This document shows positions 24,901-33,407 of a stretch of 64,000 nt of DNA, piece by piece (the stretch's first letter is position 1; every line of letters begins with the position of its first letter). Made by a program: the position numbers and the translations under genes. Origin of the DNA: CAWBUW01 sp963792075 (lineage in GTDB: Bacteria; Chloroflexota; Anaerolineae; Anaerolineales; UBA4823); contig CAWBUW010000012.1 in assembly GCA_963792075.1 (NCBI GenBank), positions 2,604,001 through 2,668,000 of the forward strand, given 5' to 3'. The notes under the pieces were generated by a model. It was not told the origin of the DNA. It did no database searches and saw only the letters and a list, made by a program, of their open reading frames with translations.

Positions 24901-26655
24901 AACTGGGACCTGGGCGCAGCTTCACTGGCCGCGAAGGCGAACTTATACCGCGCGGGTGGATTTTACGACCTGATCATGACTTATTCCGTGTTTGGCGATC
25001 CCGCGCTGCGCCTGCGCAGCCCGTACAGCCTGGCCGCCTCGCCAGAGTCGGGGGTGGGGGCGCAGACCTCCGGATACACCCTCACTTATCCGATGACGGT
25101 CACAAACACCGGCCCGGTGGAAGATTCATTCCTGCCCAATGTGTCCGGTAACGCCTGGGTGGTCAATGTGCCCGCAAGCGTTGGGCCGGTGGAGGCGGGT
25201 GGGCAAACTACTTTCGATGTCCAGGTGCAGGTGCCTGATGGGGTTTCTCCAGGCGCTATAGACCAGGTAGTGGTCCAGGTGAAATCCAAAGGCGATCGCA
25301 GCCAGGTGGACCAGGCGACTTTCACGACGACGGCAAACGTTTATGGCGCCGCACTGCAGCCCACAGCCGTGCAGCGGGTCGTGCTGCCGGGCACGCTGGT
25401 CACACATACAGTCCAGATCACCAATACCGGCAACCTGCCTGATGCGTTTGATCTTTCATTGAGCGCCTCCACCTGGGCTACCAGTGTCGCGCCGCTCACA
25501 ACCGGGCAGCTTGCTCCAGGCCAAAGCATGACCGCACTGGTTACCATCCAGGTGCCGGCTAACGCCGCAGATTATGCGGCTGAGGCCTTGCAGCTTGCGG
25601 CGATTTCGCAGGCCGATCCTCGCAAAGCGCCCGCAGCTACATTCCTGACTACCGTTCGCCTGTATGGCGTGCAAGTTAGCCCGGTCAAAAACAGCAAAGC
25701 TGGACCGGTTGGAACCCGGGTCGCGTACTCCCTGGCAGTTGAAAATACGGGAGGTTTCCCAGAGTCTTATGCTTTACTTGCCATGGGAAACACCTGGACC
25801 ACCACCTTGCCCGCTGCCGTAGGGCCATTGATCGTTGGCGAGACTGCCTGGATCACGGCCAGCGTGGATATCCCCCCAGATTTGGTGGGGGGCTCCATCG
25901 ATGATGCTGTGGTCCGAGTCGTTCCCCAACACGATCCCACACGCGCAGGCCAAGCCACGCTCCGGACGATAGGCGACGTTTATGGCGTTCTCGTCCGGCC
26001 TGCCCTGGGGGAACAGATCGCGCTGCCAGGCACGGTCGTGACTTATACTTTAGAGATCACCAATACCAGCTCCACGACAGATACGTTGGACCTTACGGTG
26101 GGCCCACATGCCTGGACCACCGCGGTGATCAGCACAACCGGACCTTTAAGCCCGGGAGAAATGTTTGTCTTTCCCATGTCGGTGTCGGTACCTGAGGGGA
26201 CTGCGGATTTCGCTACGGATCAGGTGGTGATCACGGTAACTTCAACGGTCGTGCCAGAACGCATGGCAAAATCGAAATTGGTGACCACGGCCCGTCATTA
26301 TGGAGTAAGCACGCTGATCTCTGCGGCCGAGCTGGAAGGCCAAGTTGGTGCCACGGTGACCTATACCCTCCAGGTAGCAAATCCGGGCGGATTCGTGGAC
26401 AGTTATTCCATCCAGGTGAGCGGCAACCAGTGGCCGGCATTGGTTAATCCCAGGACTACGGGCACGCTGGATCCGCTGGCGAGCACCTGGGTTGAAATCG
26501 TAGTTTCTATTCCTCCGGGTGCGCCGGGAGGCAGTGTAGACCAGGCGCTGGTCACGGTGCGTTCTGTGCATGACCCGTCGAAAAAAGCAGATATCTGGAT
26601 ATCCACCCGAGCGGCTTATTTCTATCTTTACCTGCCTTTGATCAAAAGGCATTAG
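21994..26655 (+). CDS. Secreted C25 (gingipain-like) cysteine peptidase with five NEW3/CARDB-like repeats
   Basis: 1553 residues. Signal peptide (about 12-35), an N-terminal propeptide-like beta region with a GIYRVTYEDL segment typical of C25 proteins, the peptidase domain (about 640-1015) with catalytic His in YTGHG (H871) and nucleophile in SWTCLDG (C906), 35 residues apart as in gingipains. Then five tandem domains of about 100 residues, each containing VTNTG/ENTGG-like and VxVPxG motifs. The C-terminus YLYLPLIKRH is a Tyr-Leu-Pro-Leu tail seen by recollection in many secreted Chloroflexota proteins, possibly a sorting signal. No ribosome site is seen; translation is probably coupled to the small peptide gene just upstream. 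Confidence 0.88.
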   Translation: MMGQKRPPRSFKMVAFGLLIALVLQTTLNSPLTGMGMQAGEQSDPSGITAPGPRLELSTQERIVVSLVPPDAEALLDWTQSPVGGENTNLGEVTASSAAGTPRLPVYRSLVGIPGDAEYELVVSAAPRVALDGRYDIPAVAQPVPIQEEDVLQSRWAALPDAAVYQSAQPYPEAPVKIVSDSWFRNQRVVMVEFYPLQYAPAVGEVYWYPSLRADIRLKTKAPGPSAHLNTPAAGASGAADLYDGTLSRLLINYTTAQNWQGMPQEAPLVNNFPIADGQPGLKIVVDHNGIYRVTYEDLVAAGMDVSQVDPEYLHLINIQSEIAYEFDGNDNHQFDAGESLLFYGEELPSQRLEMIYQQIMAPWISQCPTVCKISELIENYTEENVYWLYVGQTPGLRMQSVSGAPVNSYSVPEYFSDTQYGEEDLIWSPNHFTSSDVWFWTRARFSSGTLAYTMPITLGVIAPTGTPAVVRGELFSHNNINHRTLFSLNSNLILDSSWAGKKRYVFEQSVSPAILQNGRNDLRWETRIVSSAEFILFDRYQVTYDRQFVAGQDRLSFNYLAPGLWQYQVKGLASDDAVALDITDPLQPKKITGVNITNDGGGFKAAFELTQSAPVRIIVAGAAAGVESPKSLRWYIPPELEPAGGADYIFITHHDFITATQALADYRASQGLRTVVVDVADVYDQFNYGIYHPMAIRNYLERAMLTWPGKAPSYVLLVGGGSFEIRQRENLYVDEPNYIPPVLGIIDPWQGEIDGTSLLAAVIGTDIVPDLAIGRLPVNSAADVNAVVAKTIAYEGSAKILWQRNIVYIADKTASAGNFEASSDKLAAAYTPPGYTASKIYVSQYGPAITNAIIAKLNTDGALLVNYTGHGAIPNWASGPTVFSRDNVSVLNNGAMLPVVLSWTCLDGYFYYPYAPALSIQQTPSLVENFLLTGGKGAVATFSPTGLGVATGHDFLAEGFYNSIFVDGNWDLGAASLAAKANLYRAGGFYDLIMTYSVFGDPALRLRSPYSLAASPESGVGAQTSGYTLTYPMTVTNTGPVEDSFLPNVSGNAWVVNVPASVGPVEAGGQTTFDVQVQVPDGVSPGAIDQVVVQVKSKGDRSQVDQATFTTTANVYGAALQPTAVQRVVLPGTLVTHTVQITNTGNLPDAFDLSLSASTWATSVAPLTTGQLAPGQSMTALVTIQVPANAADYAAEALQLAAISQADPRKAPAATFLTTVRLYGVQVSPVKNSKAGPVGTRVAYSLAVENTGGFPESYALLAMGNTWTTTLPAAVGPLIVGETAWITASVDIPPDLVGGSIDDAVVRVVPQHDPTRAGQATLRTIGDVYGVLVRPALGEQIALPGTVVTYTLEITNTSSTTDTLDLTVGPHAWTTAVISTTGPLSPGEMFVFPMSVSVPEGTADFATDQVVITVTSTVVPERMAKSKLVTTARHYGVSTLISAAELEGQVGATVTYTLQVANPGGFVDSYSIQVSGNQWPALVNPRTTGTLDPLASTWVEIVVSIPPGAPGGSVDQALVTVRSVHDPSKKADIWISTRAAYFYLYLPLIKRH

Positions 26656-26667
26656 GAGCTGAGGGGG

Positions 26668-26706
26668 GCAGGTATAGGGTGGGGCTTTGCCCCACCCTAT
26701 ACCTGC
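26668..26706. repeat. 18-bp perfect hairpin with TTT loop
   Basis: Stem 26668-26685 with 26689-26706. It lies 12 bases after the C25 peptidase stop and before the PqqD gene. It has the GC-NNN-GC core and no U-tract, so it may stabilise the upstream mRNA end or attenuate read-through. Confidence 0.85.
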
Positions 26707-26796
26707 AATTGCTCCCAAGGCGATTACCCTATTCGTTGGGTTGGTTGGAACAGGCGAAGCTCACACCAACCACATGGAAGATGGAGGATGGATGAC

Positions 26797-27084
26797 ATGG
26801 CAAGTGATATTTCTTTGAAGAGTGTAATGTACAAGAATCCGAAAGTTGTGGGGCAAACCGTGGAACAGGAGGTCGTGCTCATCCTTCTGGAGAAAAATCA
26901 AGTCAAGGTGCTCAACGAGGTTGGCAGCCGGATATGGGAATTGGTAGATGGCGAACGCACCATTGCCGATATTGCCTGTGAGATCTGCAATGAATTCGAA
27001 GTGACCCTGGACCAGGCCCAGGAAGATGCCCTCGTCTTCCTGGATGAGCTTCTCTTTAAGGGGATCGTGTGCCTCTCTGAATAA
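26797..27084 (+). CDS. PqqD-like peptide chaperone (RRE domain)
   Basis: 95 residues covering a whole PqqD fold: three beta strands (VLILLEKNQVKVLNEVGSRIW), ELVDGERTIADIACEICNEF and the helical C-terminus. PqqD-like domains bind leader peptides of ribosomally made peptides and present them to modifying enzymes. An ATG at 26788 is also in frame, but GGAGG at 26783-26787 is correctly spaced only for ATG 26797. The likely partner is the 51-residue peptide at 21830. The hydrophobic character and length agree with stand-alone PqqD proteins. Confidence 0.88.
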   Translation: MASDISLKSVMYKNPKVVGQTVEQEVVLILLEKNQVKVLNEVGSRIWELVDGERTIADIACEICNEFEVTLDQAQEDALVFLDELLFKGIVCLSE

Positions 27085-27100
27085 TGATAAAATAGAAAAC

Positions 27101-28058
27101 GTGATTCCACCTGTGGCGCTCAAGAGGTTTTGGAATATTCTATTGTGTGTGTGGATTGCTTTGTCCGTAGCAGGCATACCTCAATATGCTGCCGCGGCGC
27201 AAACTCCAACCCCGAAACCGGCCTTGAAAACCTGTTGGGAGCAGTCCAGGCCAGCCGCTGCCAGGGAGGGAGGATTCCACGCCCTGACGAACATTACCCT
27301 GGTCAGTCTTTGCGTTGAATATTACGCCGCGGCCGACAAAACCTTAGTTACCTGGGAGACGGCAACCGAATTAAATACTTCTGGCTATTTTATCTGGCGC
27401 TCGGATACCCAGAATGGGACTTACGAAGTCTGGAGCCCATTCGTGCAGGCGGAGGGCGGCCTGGTTTCGATGCGGTATGAATGGCAAGATGATGACGTTC
27501 ATCGCGGGCAGGTCTATTTTTATAAGCTGGAAGAGATCGATACGAATAATGCTACGGCAGGGATTTTTGGCCCGCTCCGTTTCGATTTTTTCGCCACAAC
27601 GCCGACAGCTACGCTCCCTCAACCAGGCAATACGTCCATACCTACAGCGACCGTGACCGTGGGGCCTTCACCCACACGCACGTATACCGCGACTGCCGGA
27701 CCTACGCCCACTCGCACCTTGACCCCTATGCCTACCAATACTTCAGCAGTGCCCACGGCCACACAAGAGCCGGTTTTTTCGCCGACGCCGACTGCAAGCG
27801 AAACTGTTACTGCCACCGCGAACTCTGGAACCGCTGCCGCCGATTATGCTGCTCTTCCCGGCGCCAACCGCGACCCCGCCTCCGACGCAAATCGTCACGT
27901 CATTTGTGGTGGAAAGCGATGCCGCTCAGAGTCCCCCTGAACCCGCACCGCGGGCGAACTTGACCGGCCGGATCTGGTTGATGGGCGGGATTGTTTTCTT
28001 GCTGTGGGCTATGTTGACCGCAATCCTGATCTTATATTTATATAAAGCTCAAGAGTAA
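27101..28058 (+). CDS. FN3-like surface protein with Thr/Pro linker and C-terminal anchor, frameshifted
   Basis: The first part is read from about GTG 27101: signal-type helix (RFWNILLCVWIALSVAG), an FN3-like sandwich (VTWETATELNTSGYFIWRS and FYKLEEID) and a long PTPT-type linker, ending at a stop at 27940. From about 27800 the next frame carries PAPTATPPPTQIV followed by a membrane helix (IWLMGGIVFLLWAMLTAILI) and YLYKAQE to 28058. A single frameshift between about 27790 and 27845 therefore splits one anchored surface protein. The domain resembles the 20394 protein. The exact start is uncertain. Confidence 0.7.
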
Positions 28059-28067
28059 TCGTTCCAG

Positions 28068-30188
28068 ATGTATACGGGGCGCCGGATTTCTGCCTGGTCC
28101 AAGGTGTTTATGCTGCTTGCCCTGTTGACCGGCAGTTGCAAGCCTGTTTTGGGTGTTCCTTCAACAACGCTGTCCAACCAGGCCGGTTTAACCTCGCTGA
28201 AGTTACTGGTCGACCAATCCGGGATTTATCGATTAACCGGTCGCGAAATAAGAAAGGCAGAGCTTGCGTATAGCCGTCCAGAGCAGTTGCAGCTCAGCCT
28301 GGCTGGAAAACAGGTGCCGGTCTGGATAGACGGCAGGGGGGATGATTTCGGCCTGGTGTTCTATGGAGCAGCCGCGGATAGTTTTTACACCCGCCAGAAC
28401 GTGTACTGGTTGAGTGCGGGTGCAGGGGATGGCCTCGCTTCTTCGATGCCCGCACAAGAAACAGACGCGCCGGGAGGCCAGGTGAGCGCGGGCTACCGCA
28501 CGCAGGCCACCTTTGAAAAGAACCTCTTATTTTCCCCCCTGGTCGCGGGGGACCCCTGGTACTGGATGGCGCTGCCTGCTCCGACCCAGGCTTCATTCGA
28601 TGTAGATCTGGAAAATATCGCTTTTGAAGAAGCGGATATCCGCCTCACCTTGTGGGGCAGCACTCAGGCGCCCACAGAATATGACCATCACTTGCGCCTG
28701 CTGGTCAATGATACCCTCGTCCTGGACGAGCGATGGGATGGGCAGGGAGCCAGGGAATTAACCGGCGCAATCCCGGCAGGCGTGCTGAAAACGGGCCAGA
28801 ACAAGATCCTGCTCGATGCGCCTGGGGACAGCGGCGCAGTCGCCGATAATGTATTCTTACAGCGTTTTACGATCACTTATTCCACGCAGGGCATACGTGC
28901 AGGCGATCAGGTTCTCGTGACAGGGCAGGGAAAAGGTGTAACCCTCAGCCTCCCTGGCGGGAACTTGCAGGCCTTTGACCTGACCCAGCCCGACCGCCCG
29001 GCGCGCCTGGTGGGCCTGGTACAATCCGCAGAGGGGGCGAAGTTCCTGGCCGAAAAAGATCACCTTTATCGAGTGCTTGACGACCAGGGCTACCTGCACC
29101 CAGGACTGGAGTCGCCGGCAGCCCAACCCGACCTCCGCCAGCTCGCCCCAGGCGCCGAATACCTGGCTATCGGCCCGGCTGACCTGCTGGAGCCGGTCCA
29201 GCCTCTGTTAGCTCTGAAACAGGAGCAGGGATTTTCTACATTATCCATCTCCCTGGCGGCCGTGTACGACCAGTTTCTGGATGGCCGCGCGGAGCCGGGC
29301 GCGATCCAACAACTGATGCTCTATGCGCAAGCCAATTGGGAGGTAAAGCCCAAATACTTACTCCTGGTTGGAGACGCGTCTTACGATCCTCAAGGGTACC
29401 TCACTGCGCCGGAAGCCAACCGGCTCCCGGTATTCTTCATCACTACGGAATACGGCGGGCTGACGGGGAGCGATTTGCCCTTTGCGCGGGCGGATGGGGA
29501 TAACAAACCGGACCTGGCAGTGGGGCGCGTGCCTGCGCGCACACCGGAAGAGGTGCGCGTTTGGGTCGCCAAGACCCTGGCCTATGAGCGTACCCCCGCG
29601 GCAGCATGGCAGTCGCGCGCCCTGGCGGTTGCGGATGGGCAAGAGAGCTCCTTCAAGCTGGATGCGCAGCGCTTCCTGGACCGGCTGGATGGTAGATACC
29701 AGGGAGAGTTGTATGCACCCGATGCCGGCGCGCAGGACGGAGCCGGTCAGATCCAGGATTACTTCGATGAGGGGTATGGCCTGGTCAGCTATTTCGGGCA
29801 TGGCAGCGTGAATATGTGGGGGCGCGACAAGCTGCTCACCAATGACGACATCCAGGCGTTCAAGAACCAAAGGCTGCCGGTGGTCATCACGATGACCTGC
29901 TTGAACGGGTTCTTTATCCATCCCACGCACACTTCCCTGGCAGAGGCGCTGCTCTTCAACCCTGTGGGCGGAGCCGTCGCGGTGCTGGCGCCCACCAGCC
30001 TAACTCTGGCGCTGGACCAGGTGGCTTTGGGCGACAATCTCTATGCCGGGTTCGCTGCATCCGGAGAGCGTAGATTGGGTGATATCCTGCTGGCTGCCCA
30101 GCGGCTGATGCCGCAAGATACCCAGGGCCAGCGGGACGTGCTGTATACTTTCATGCTCTTCGGCGACCCTGCGCTGAAGATATATTAA
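28068..30188 (+). CDS. Second C25 (gingipain-like) cysteine peptidase
   Basis: 706 residues. N-terminal signal or lipobox-like segment (LLALLTGSC), a beta-rich region with SGIYRLTGREI, then the peptidase core with LLLVGDASYDPQG, catalytic His in YFGHGSV (H578) and Cys in TMTCLNG (C611), 33 residues apart. It ends soon after the FGDPALKIY motif, so it has no tandem repeats and no YLPL tail, unlike the first copy. It lies 9 bases after the FN3-like gene. It may cleave the same or a related target. Confidence 0.87.
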   Translation: MYTGRRISAWSKVFMLLALLTGSCKPVLGVPSTTLSNQAGLTSLKLLVDQSGIYRLTGREIRKAELAYSRPEQLQLSLAGKQVPVWIDGRGDDFGLVFYGAAADSFYTRQNVYWLSAGAGDGLASSMPAQETDAPGGQVSAGYRTQATFEKNLLFSPLVAGDPWYWMALPAPTQASFDVDLENIAFEEADIRLTLWGSTQAPTEYDHHLRLLVNDTLVLDERWDGQGARELTGAIPAGVLKTGQNKILLDAPGDSGAVADNVFLQRFTITYSTQGIRAGDQVLVTGQGKGVTLSLPGGNLQAFDLTQPDRPARLVGLVQSAEGAKFLAEKDHLYRVLDDQGYLHPGLESPAAQPDLRQLAPGAEYLAIGPADLLEPVQPLLALKQEQGFSTLSISLAAVYDQFLDGRAEPGAIQQLMLYAQANWEVKPKYLLLVGDASYDPQGYLTAPEANRLPVFFITTEYGGLTGSDLPFARADGDNKPDLAVGRVPARTPEEVRVWVAKTLAYERTPAAAWQSRALAVADGQESSFKLDAQRFLDRLDGRYQGELYAPDAGAQDGAGQIQDYFDEGYGLVSYFGHGSVNMWGRDKLLTNDDIQAFKNQRLPVVITMTCLNGFFIHPTHTSLAEALLFNPVGGAVAVLAPTSLTLALDQVALGDNLYAGFAASGERRLGDILLAAQRLMPQDTQGQRDVLYTFMLFGDPALKIY

Positions 30189-30214
30189 CTACAGAGCAAC
30201 TGTGGTGAATCCTC

Positions 30215-32107
30215 TTAATATTGAGCCAGGCTGCCCTCCGCACGGGCGCGGCGGACGGCAAAGCGGAAGGCTAACAGGCTGACCGGCACGAAAAGGAAAC
30301 CCAGTAGTACCAGGGGGATAATTTCAGGCACCAGGCTGGATAAAGACGCATCCAGCAGCAGCGCTTTGCGGATGGCTTCCAGGGCGTAAGTGACCGGGAG
30401 CAGGTGGGAAATCACCTGGAGCCAGGGGGGGAGCACACGGATTGGGTAGTAAACCCCGCCTAACAGGGTAGAGAAGGCGCTTAACATGGCGCTGACGGGA
30501 TCGCCGCGCTTGGCAACCATGATGAAGCTGGCCGCGAAAACGCCCAACCCGGAAAAGGCAAAGGTGGTCAGCAAGATCACCAGGAAAGCTGCCCCCCAGT
30601 TGGCGCCGGAAAGGTCGACCCCCAGCATGGCCCCTCCGGCCAGCATCAAAAGGCCTTTGAGGGTGGTCCAGGCGAAGTTCCACAGCGTCGATGAGAGGAT
30701 GATGGTGGGTAAGTTCGTCGAGGTGGTCAGCATTGCTTCCAAAGTGCCGCTGACCTGTGCCTGGCGCAGGCTGTAGGAAAAACCGGTCAGCCCCAGGGTG
30801 AATACCCCCGAAAAAGCGAGGCCGACCAGCACAAAACCAAAATAATCCCCCCCGAACTCTTGCAGGTAAGGCTGGCTGACCTGGGAAAAAAGGCGAGAGA
30901 GAAAAAAGAAGACGATCAAGGAGAAGGCCAGGTAAAAAAGCTCCAGCAGGAAGGCGAAGCGGTAGCTGACCATTTCGCGGAAATCACGCTCGATAAAGGC
31001 CCAGGCTGTGCGCAGAGAGCGGAGAACGCTTGACGAGGCAGTTTTCCGGGTTTGGCGGGGGGCGAGTGGCGGTGACACCGGTTGGTTGGGAGGGGAGAGG
31101 GGTGTGGGATGGACGCTTTGGATCAAAGTGTCGTACACCATTTCCAGCGAGGCCTGCTGCGCAGATGCGGACTGGACCTGCCCGTGGTGAGCGTGTACCG
31201 TGCGAATGACCTGGTCCAGGCGAGGAGGGTCCGCCGCAGCCGTGAATTGAAGCACCGTTCCGGGCTCCTGGCCGGGTGTAGGCTGGAGGGCGGTGGAAAT
31301 GAAGGGCAGCTCCTGTTGGATCTGCTCCAGGTCGGTGGCGCGCAAGCCACGTACCACCACGTGTACCTGGGGTTGAAAATTCAACTGCTGGCGCAATTCA
31401 GGCACCGGTCCCACCCCCAGCAGTTGCCCGTGCTGCATGACGGCGATGCGGTCGCATATTTCTTCCGCTTCGCTCAAGATGTGCGTGGTCAGGAAAATCG
31501 ACATCCCGGATTTGGCGATCAATTCGGAGCGCAGCAGGTGGTGCAACTGGCGGGCGGATTGGGGGTCCAGGCTGCGGGTTGGTTCATCCAAAAAGAGCAA
31601 GCGTGGGCGGTTGAGCAGCGCACGCGCGATCCCCAGGCGTTGGCGCATGCCGGTGGAATAAGTCTGGAAAAGCTGCTCGCCGGCCTCGGCAAGGCCAACA
31701 TGCTCCAAAACCTCTGTAATGCGCGCCTCCGCCTGTGAGTACGCTAAGCCCTGCAGGATCGCAAAGAAGCGTAGGTTCTGGCGGCCAGTCAGGCGCCAAT
31801 AGAAACTGCGCTCGTCGCTGGTGGCTAACCCGATCGCCTGTTTGATGGCCAGGTCCTGGCCCAGGTCGAAGCCGGCCACCCTGGCCGAGCCCGAGCTAGG
31901 CGTGATGAGCGTGCTGAGCAGCTTGACCAGAGTCGTTTTCCCGGCTCCGTTGGGGCCCAGCAAGCCAAACAGCTCTCCTTCGTTCACCTGGAGAGAAACC
32001 CGGTCGACTACCGGCTTTTCGGATAGGCGAGGAAACAAGACCCCGAGCCAATTCCCTGGAGCCGGGAAAAATTTGGTCAGCTCGGTCGTCTCGATGATAT
32101 AGCTCAA
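30215..32107 (-). CDS. ABC-2 exporter with ATPase and permease in one polypeptide
   Basis: 630 residues. Residues 1-300 are a DrrA/CcmA-type ATPase (Walker A GPNGAGKT, signature YSTGMRQRLGIARAL, Walker B LLFLDEPT, plus the C-terminal DrrA extension). Residues about 365-630 are an ABC-2 permease with six hydrophobic segments (YRFAFLLELFYLAFSLIVFF and others). Fusion of an ATPase to its own permease is uncommon for ABC-2 systems but known. It is the last gene of the minus-strand export operon; the substrate is unknown. Confidence 0.87.
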   Translation of the reverse strand: MSYIIETTELTKFFPAPGNWLGVLFPRLSEKPVVDRVSLQVNEGELFGLLGPNGAGKTTLVKLLSTLITPSSGSARVAGFDLGQDLAIKQAIGLATSDERSFYWRLTGRQNLRFFAILQGLAYSQAEARITEVLEHVGLAEAGEQLFQTYSTGMRQRLGIARALLNRPRLLFLDEPTRSLDPQSARQLHHLLRSELIAKSGMSIFLTTHILSEAEEICDRIAVMQHGQLLGVGPVPELRQQLNFQPQVHVVVRGLRATDLEQIQQELPFISTALQPTPGQEPGTVLQFTAAADPPRLDQVIRTVHAHHGQVQSASAQQASLEMVYDTLIQSVHPTPLSPPNQPVSPPLAPRQTRKTASSSVLRSLRTAWAFIERDFREMVSYRFAFLLELFYLAFSLIVFFFLSRLFSQVSQPYLQEFGGDYFGFVLVGLAFSGVFTLGLTGFSYSLRQAQVSGTLEAMLTTSTNLPTIILSSTLWNFAWTTLKGLLMLAGGAMLGVDLSGANWGAAFLVILLTTFAFSGLGVFAASFIMVAKRGDPVSAMLSAFSTLLGGVYYPIRVLPPWLQVISHLLPVTYALEAIRKALLLDASLSSLVPEIIPLVLLGFLFVPVSLLAFRFAVRRARAEGSLAQY

Positions 32108-32125
32108 GGATTCACTTGGAACAAA

Positions 32126-32157
32126 TCCGAAGATTATTTAAATTCCATTTTCGGATC
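32126..32157 (-). terminator. AT-rich imperfect hairpin between adaptor and exporter genes
   Basis: ATCCGAAGATTATTT on the left and TTCGGAT on the right form a weak stem with an AT-rich loop. It shares its left arm with the terminator at 8614, so it may be a copy of the same element. It lies between two genes of one operon and could lower read-through. Confidence 0.4.
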
Positions 32158-32158
32158 G

Positions 32159-33322
32159 TTACTTATTGAATTGGACTTCTACTGTCATCCCCCAGCGCAA
32201 TTGAGGGTCCGGATCGGCCAGGGTGAGGCGGACTTTATAGTTGATATCTCCCGATTTTTCGATAAATTTATCCGAGATGGATTCGATTTTGCCGGTCATG
32301 GTAAGGTCGGGGAGCGCGTCCGGCACTACCCGCGCGGTCTGGCCCGGTGCAATCCAGACCACTTCGTTTTCGGTCAGGTCAGTGGTCTCGACGTACCACT
32401 GGGAAAAATCGGCGATCACCATGACGGATTGGTTCGGGAGGGTGTGTTCACCCTGGGAGATATCCACCTGGACGATGGTGCCATCGAAAGGCGCGACCAG
32501 GTCCAGCCTGGCCAGGTCTGCCTCCGCCGCGGCCAACTGGGCCTGGGCAGCATCCAGGCGGCCCTGGGCCAGCGCCAGGTCTTTGGGGTCCGGGCCATCT
32601 TTCCGGGCGTCACTCGTGCTTCGGGCATCTTCCAGGGCTGCGGAGGCCATCTGCAGGGCGGCCTTGGCCTGGTCGAGGTCATTGACCAGCCGGTCGCGGC
32701 GGCGCACCGCGGCGTTGTATTTATCCTGAGCGGCATCCAGCGCATTCTTGGCGTTTTTCCGGTTGGGTTGGTCTTCCCCCAGGTCCTTGTACTTATCGAA
32801 TTCATCCTGGGCGTCATTGAGCTCAGTCTGTGCGTCCGCTACGGCTGACCGCTCGGTATCGATGCGGTCCTGGTAGGCTGTGGTATCGATGGCGTCCAAT
32901 TTTTCCTGAGCATCTGTGTAAGCCTTTTCGGCATTGGCAAGATCGATGAGCGCCTGGCTGTATGCCAGAGAGGCGTGGGTCTTGAGGTCATCCAGGGCCT
33001 GCTGTGCCGAGATGAGCTCCAGCTTGGCTGAGGCCAGGCGGGCTTCCAGGGTTTCCCGGTCGCCCAATCGGGCCAGGGGGTCCCCTTTTTTGACCTGGTC
33101 GCCTTCTTTAACCAATACCTCGATGACTTCCCCGCTGGCGCTGAAGAAGAGGTTGGCGTCCTCGTGTGGGACCACGCGGCCTTCTGCGATGATGGCGGAT
33201 GGCTCCTGCACCACGGCAGGGGAGCCCGTAGCTTCGGGCGTGCTCGCGCCGGGCAGCGCGCTGCAAGCGGCTAAGGCCACAGCAATCAGGATGGTTAAGG
33301 GCCAGGATGTTTTAGAATTCAT
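32159..33322 (-). CDS. HlyD/MacA-type adaptor lipoprotein
   Basis: 387 residues from ATG 33322. Signal peptide with lipobox LAAC, a biotinyl-lipoyl-like half (EGRVVPHEDANLFF, VLVKEGDQVKKGDPLARL), a long coiled-coil hairpin (about 105-260, Ala/Lys/Asp-rich) and the second lipoyl half plus beta barrel (APFDGTIVQVDISQGEHTLP). In monoderm-like cells such adaptors work with FtsX/MacB-type transporters at the cell surface. The frame extends upstream through the 33354 hairpin, but that extension lacks a ribosome site. Confidence 0.88.
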   Translation of the reverse strand: MNSKTSWPLTILIAVALAACSALPGASTPEATGSPAVVQEPSAIIAEGRVVPHEDANLFFSASGEVIEVLVKEGDQVKKGDPLARLGDRETLEARLASAKLELISAQQALDDLKTHASLAYSQALIDLANAEKAYTDAQEKLDAIDTTAYQDRIDTERSAVADAQTELNDAQDEFDKYKDLGEDQPNRKNAKNALDAAQDKYNAAVRRRDRLVNDLDQAKAALQMASAALEDARSTSDARKDGPDPKDLALAQGRLDAAQAQLAAAEADLARLDLVAPFDGTIVQVDISQGEHTLPNQSVMVIADFSQWYVETTDLTENEVVWIAPGQTARVVPDALPDLTMTGKIESISDKFIEKSGDINYKVRLTLADPDPQLRWGMTVEVQFNK

Positions 33323-33353
33323 AGGGGTACACTCCATTGATTCGAGATAAGGG

Positions 33354-33404
33354 GTTTGGGGTGTTGTTTGGGGCGGCGAAGCCGCCCCAAACAACACCCC
33401 AAAC
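33354..33404. repeat. 24-bp perfect hairpin with GAA loop
   Basis: Stem 33354-33377 with 33381-33404. It lies between the FtsX-like gene and the adaptor gene, both on the minus strand, and its end touches the FtsX stop region. The arm is similar to those at 21748 and 54122. Confidence 0.9.
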
Positions 33405-33407
33405 AAC

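Noticed and set aside
27846..28058. Independent 70-residue membrane gene
   Set aside because: It continues the Thr/Pro linker of the preceding frameshifted protein, so it is the C-terminal part of one gene.
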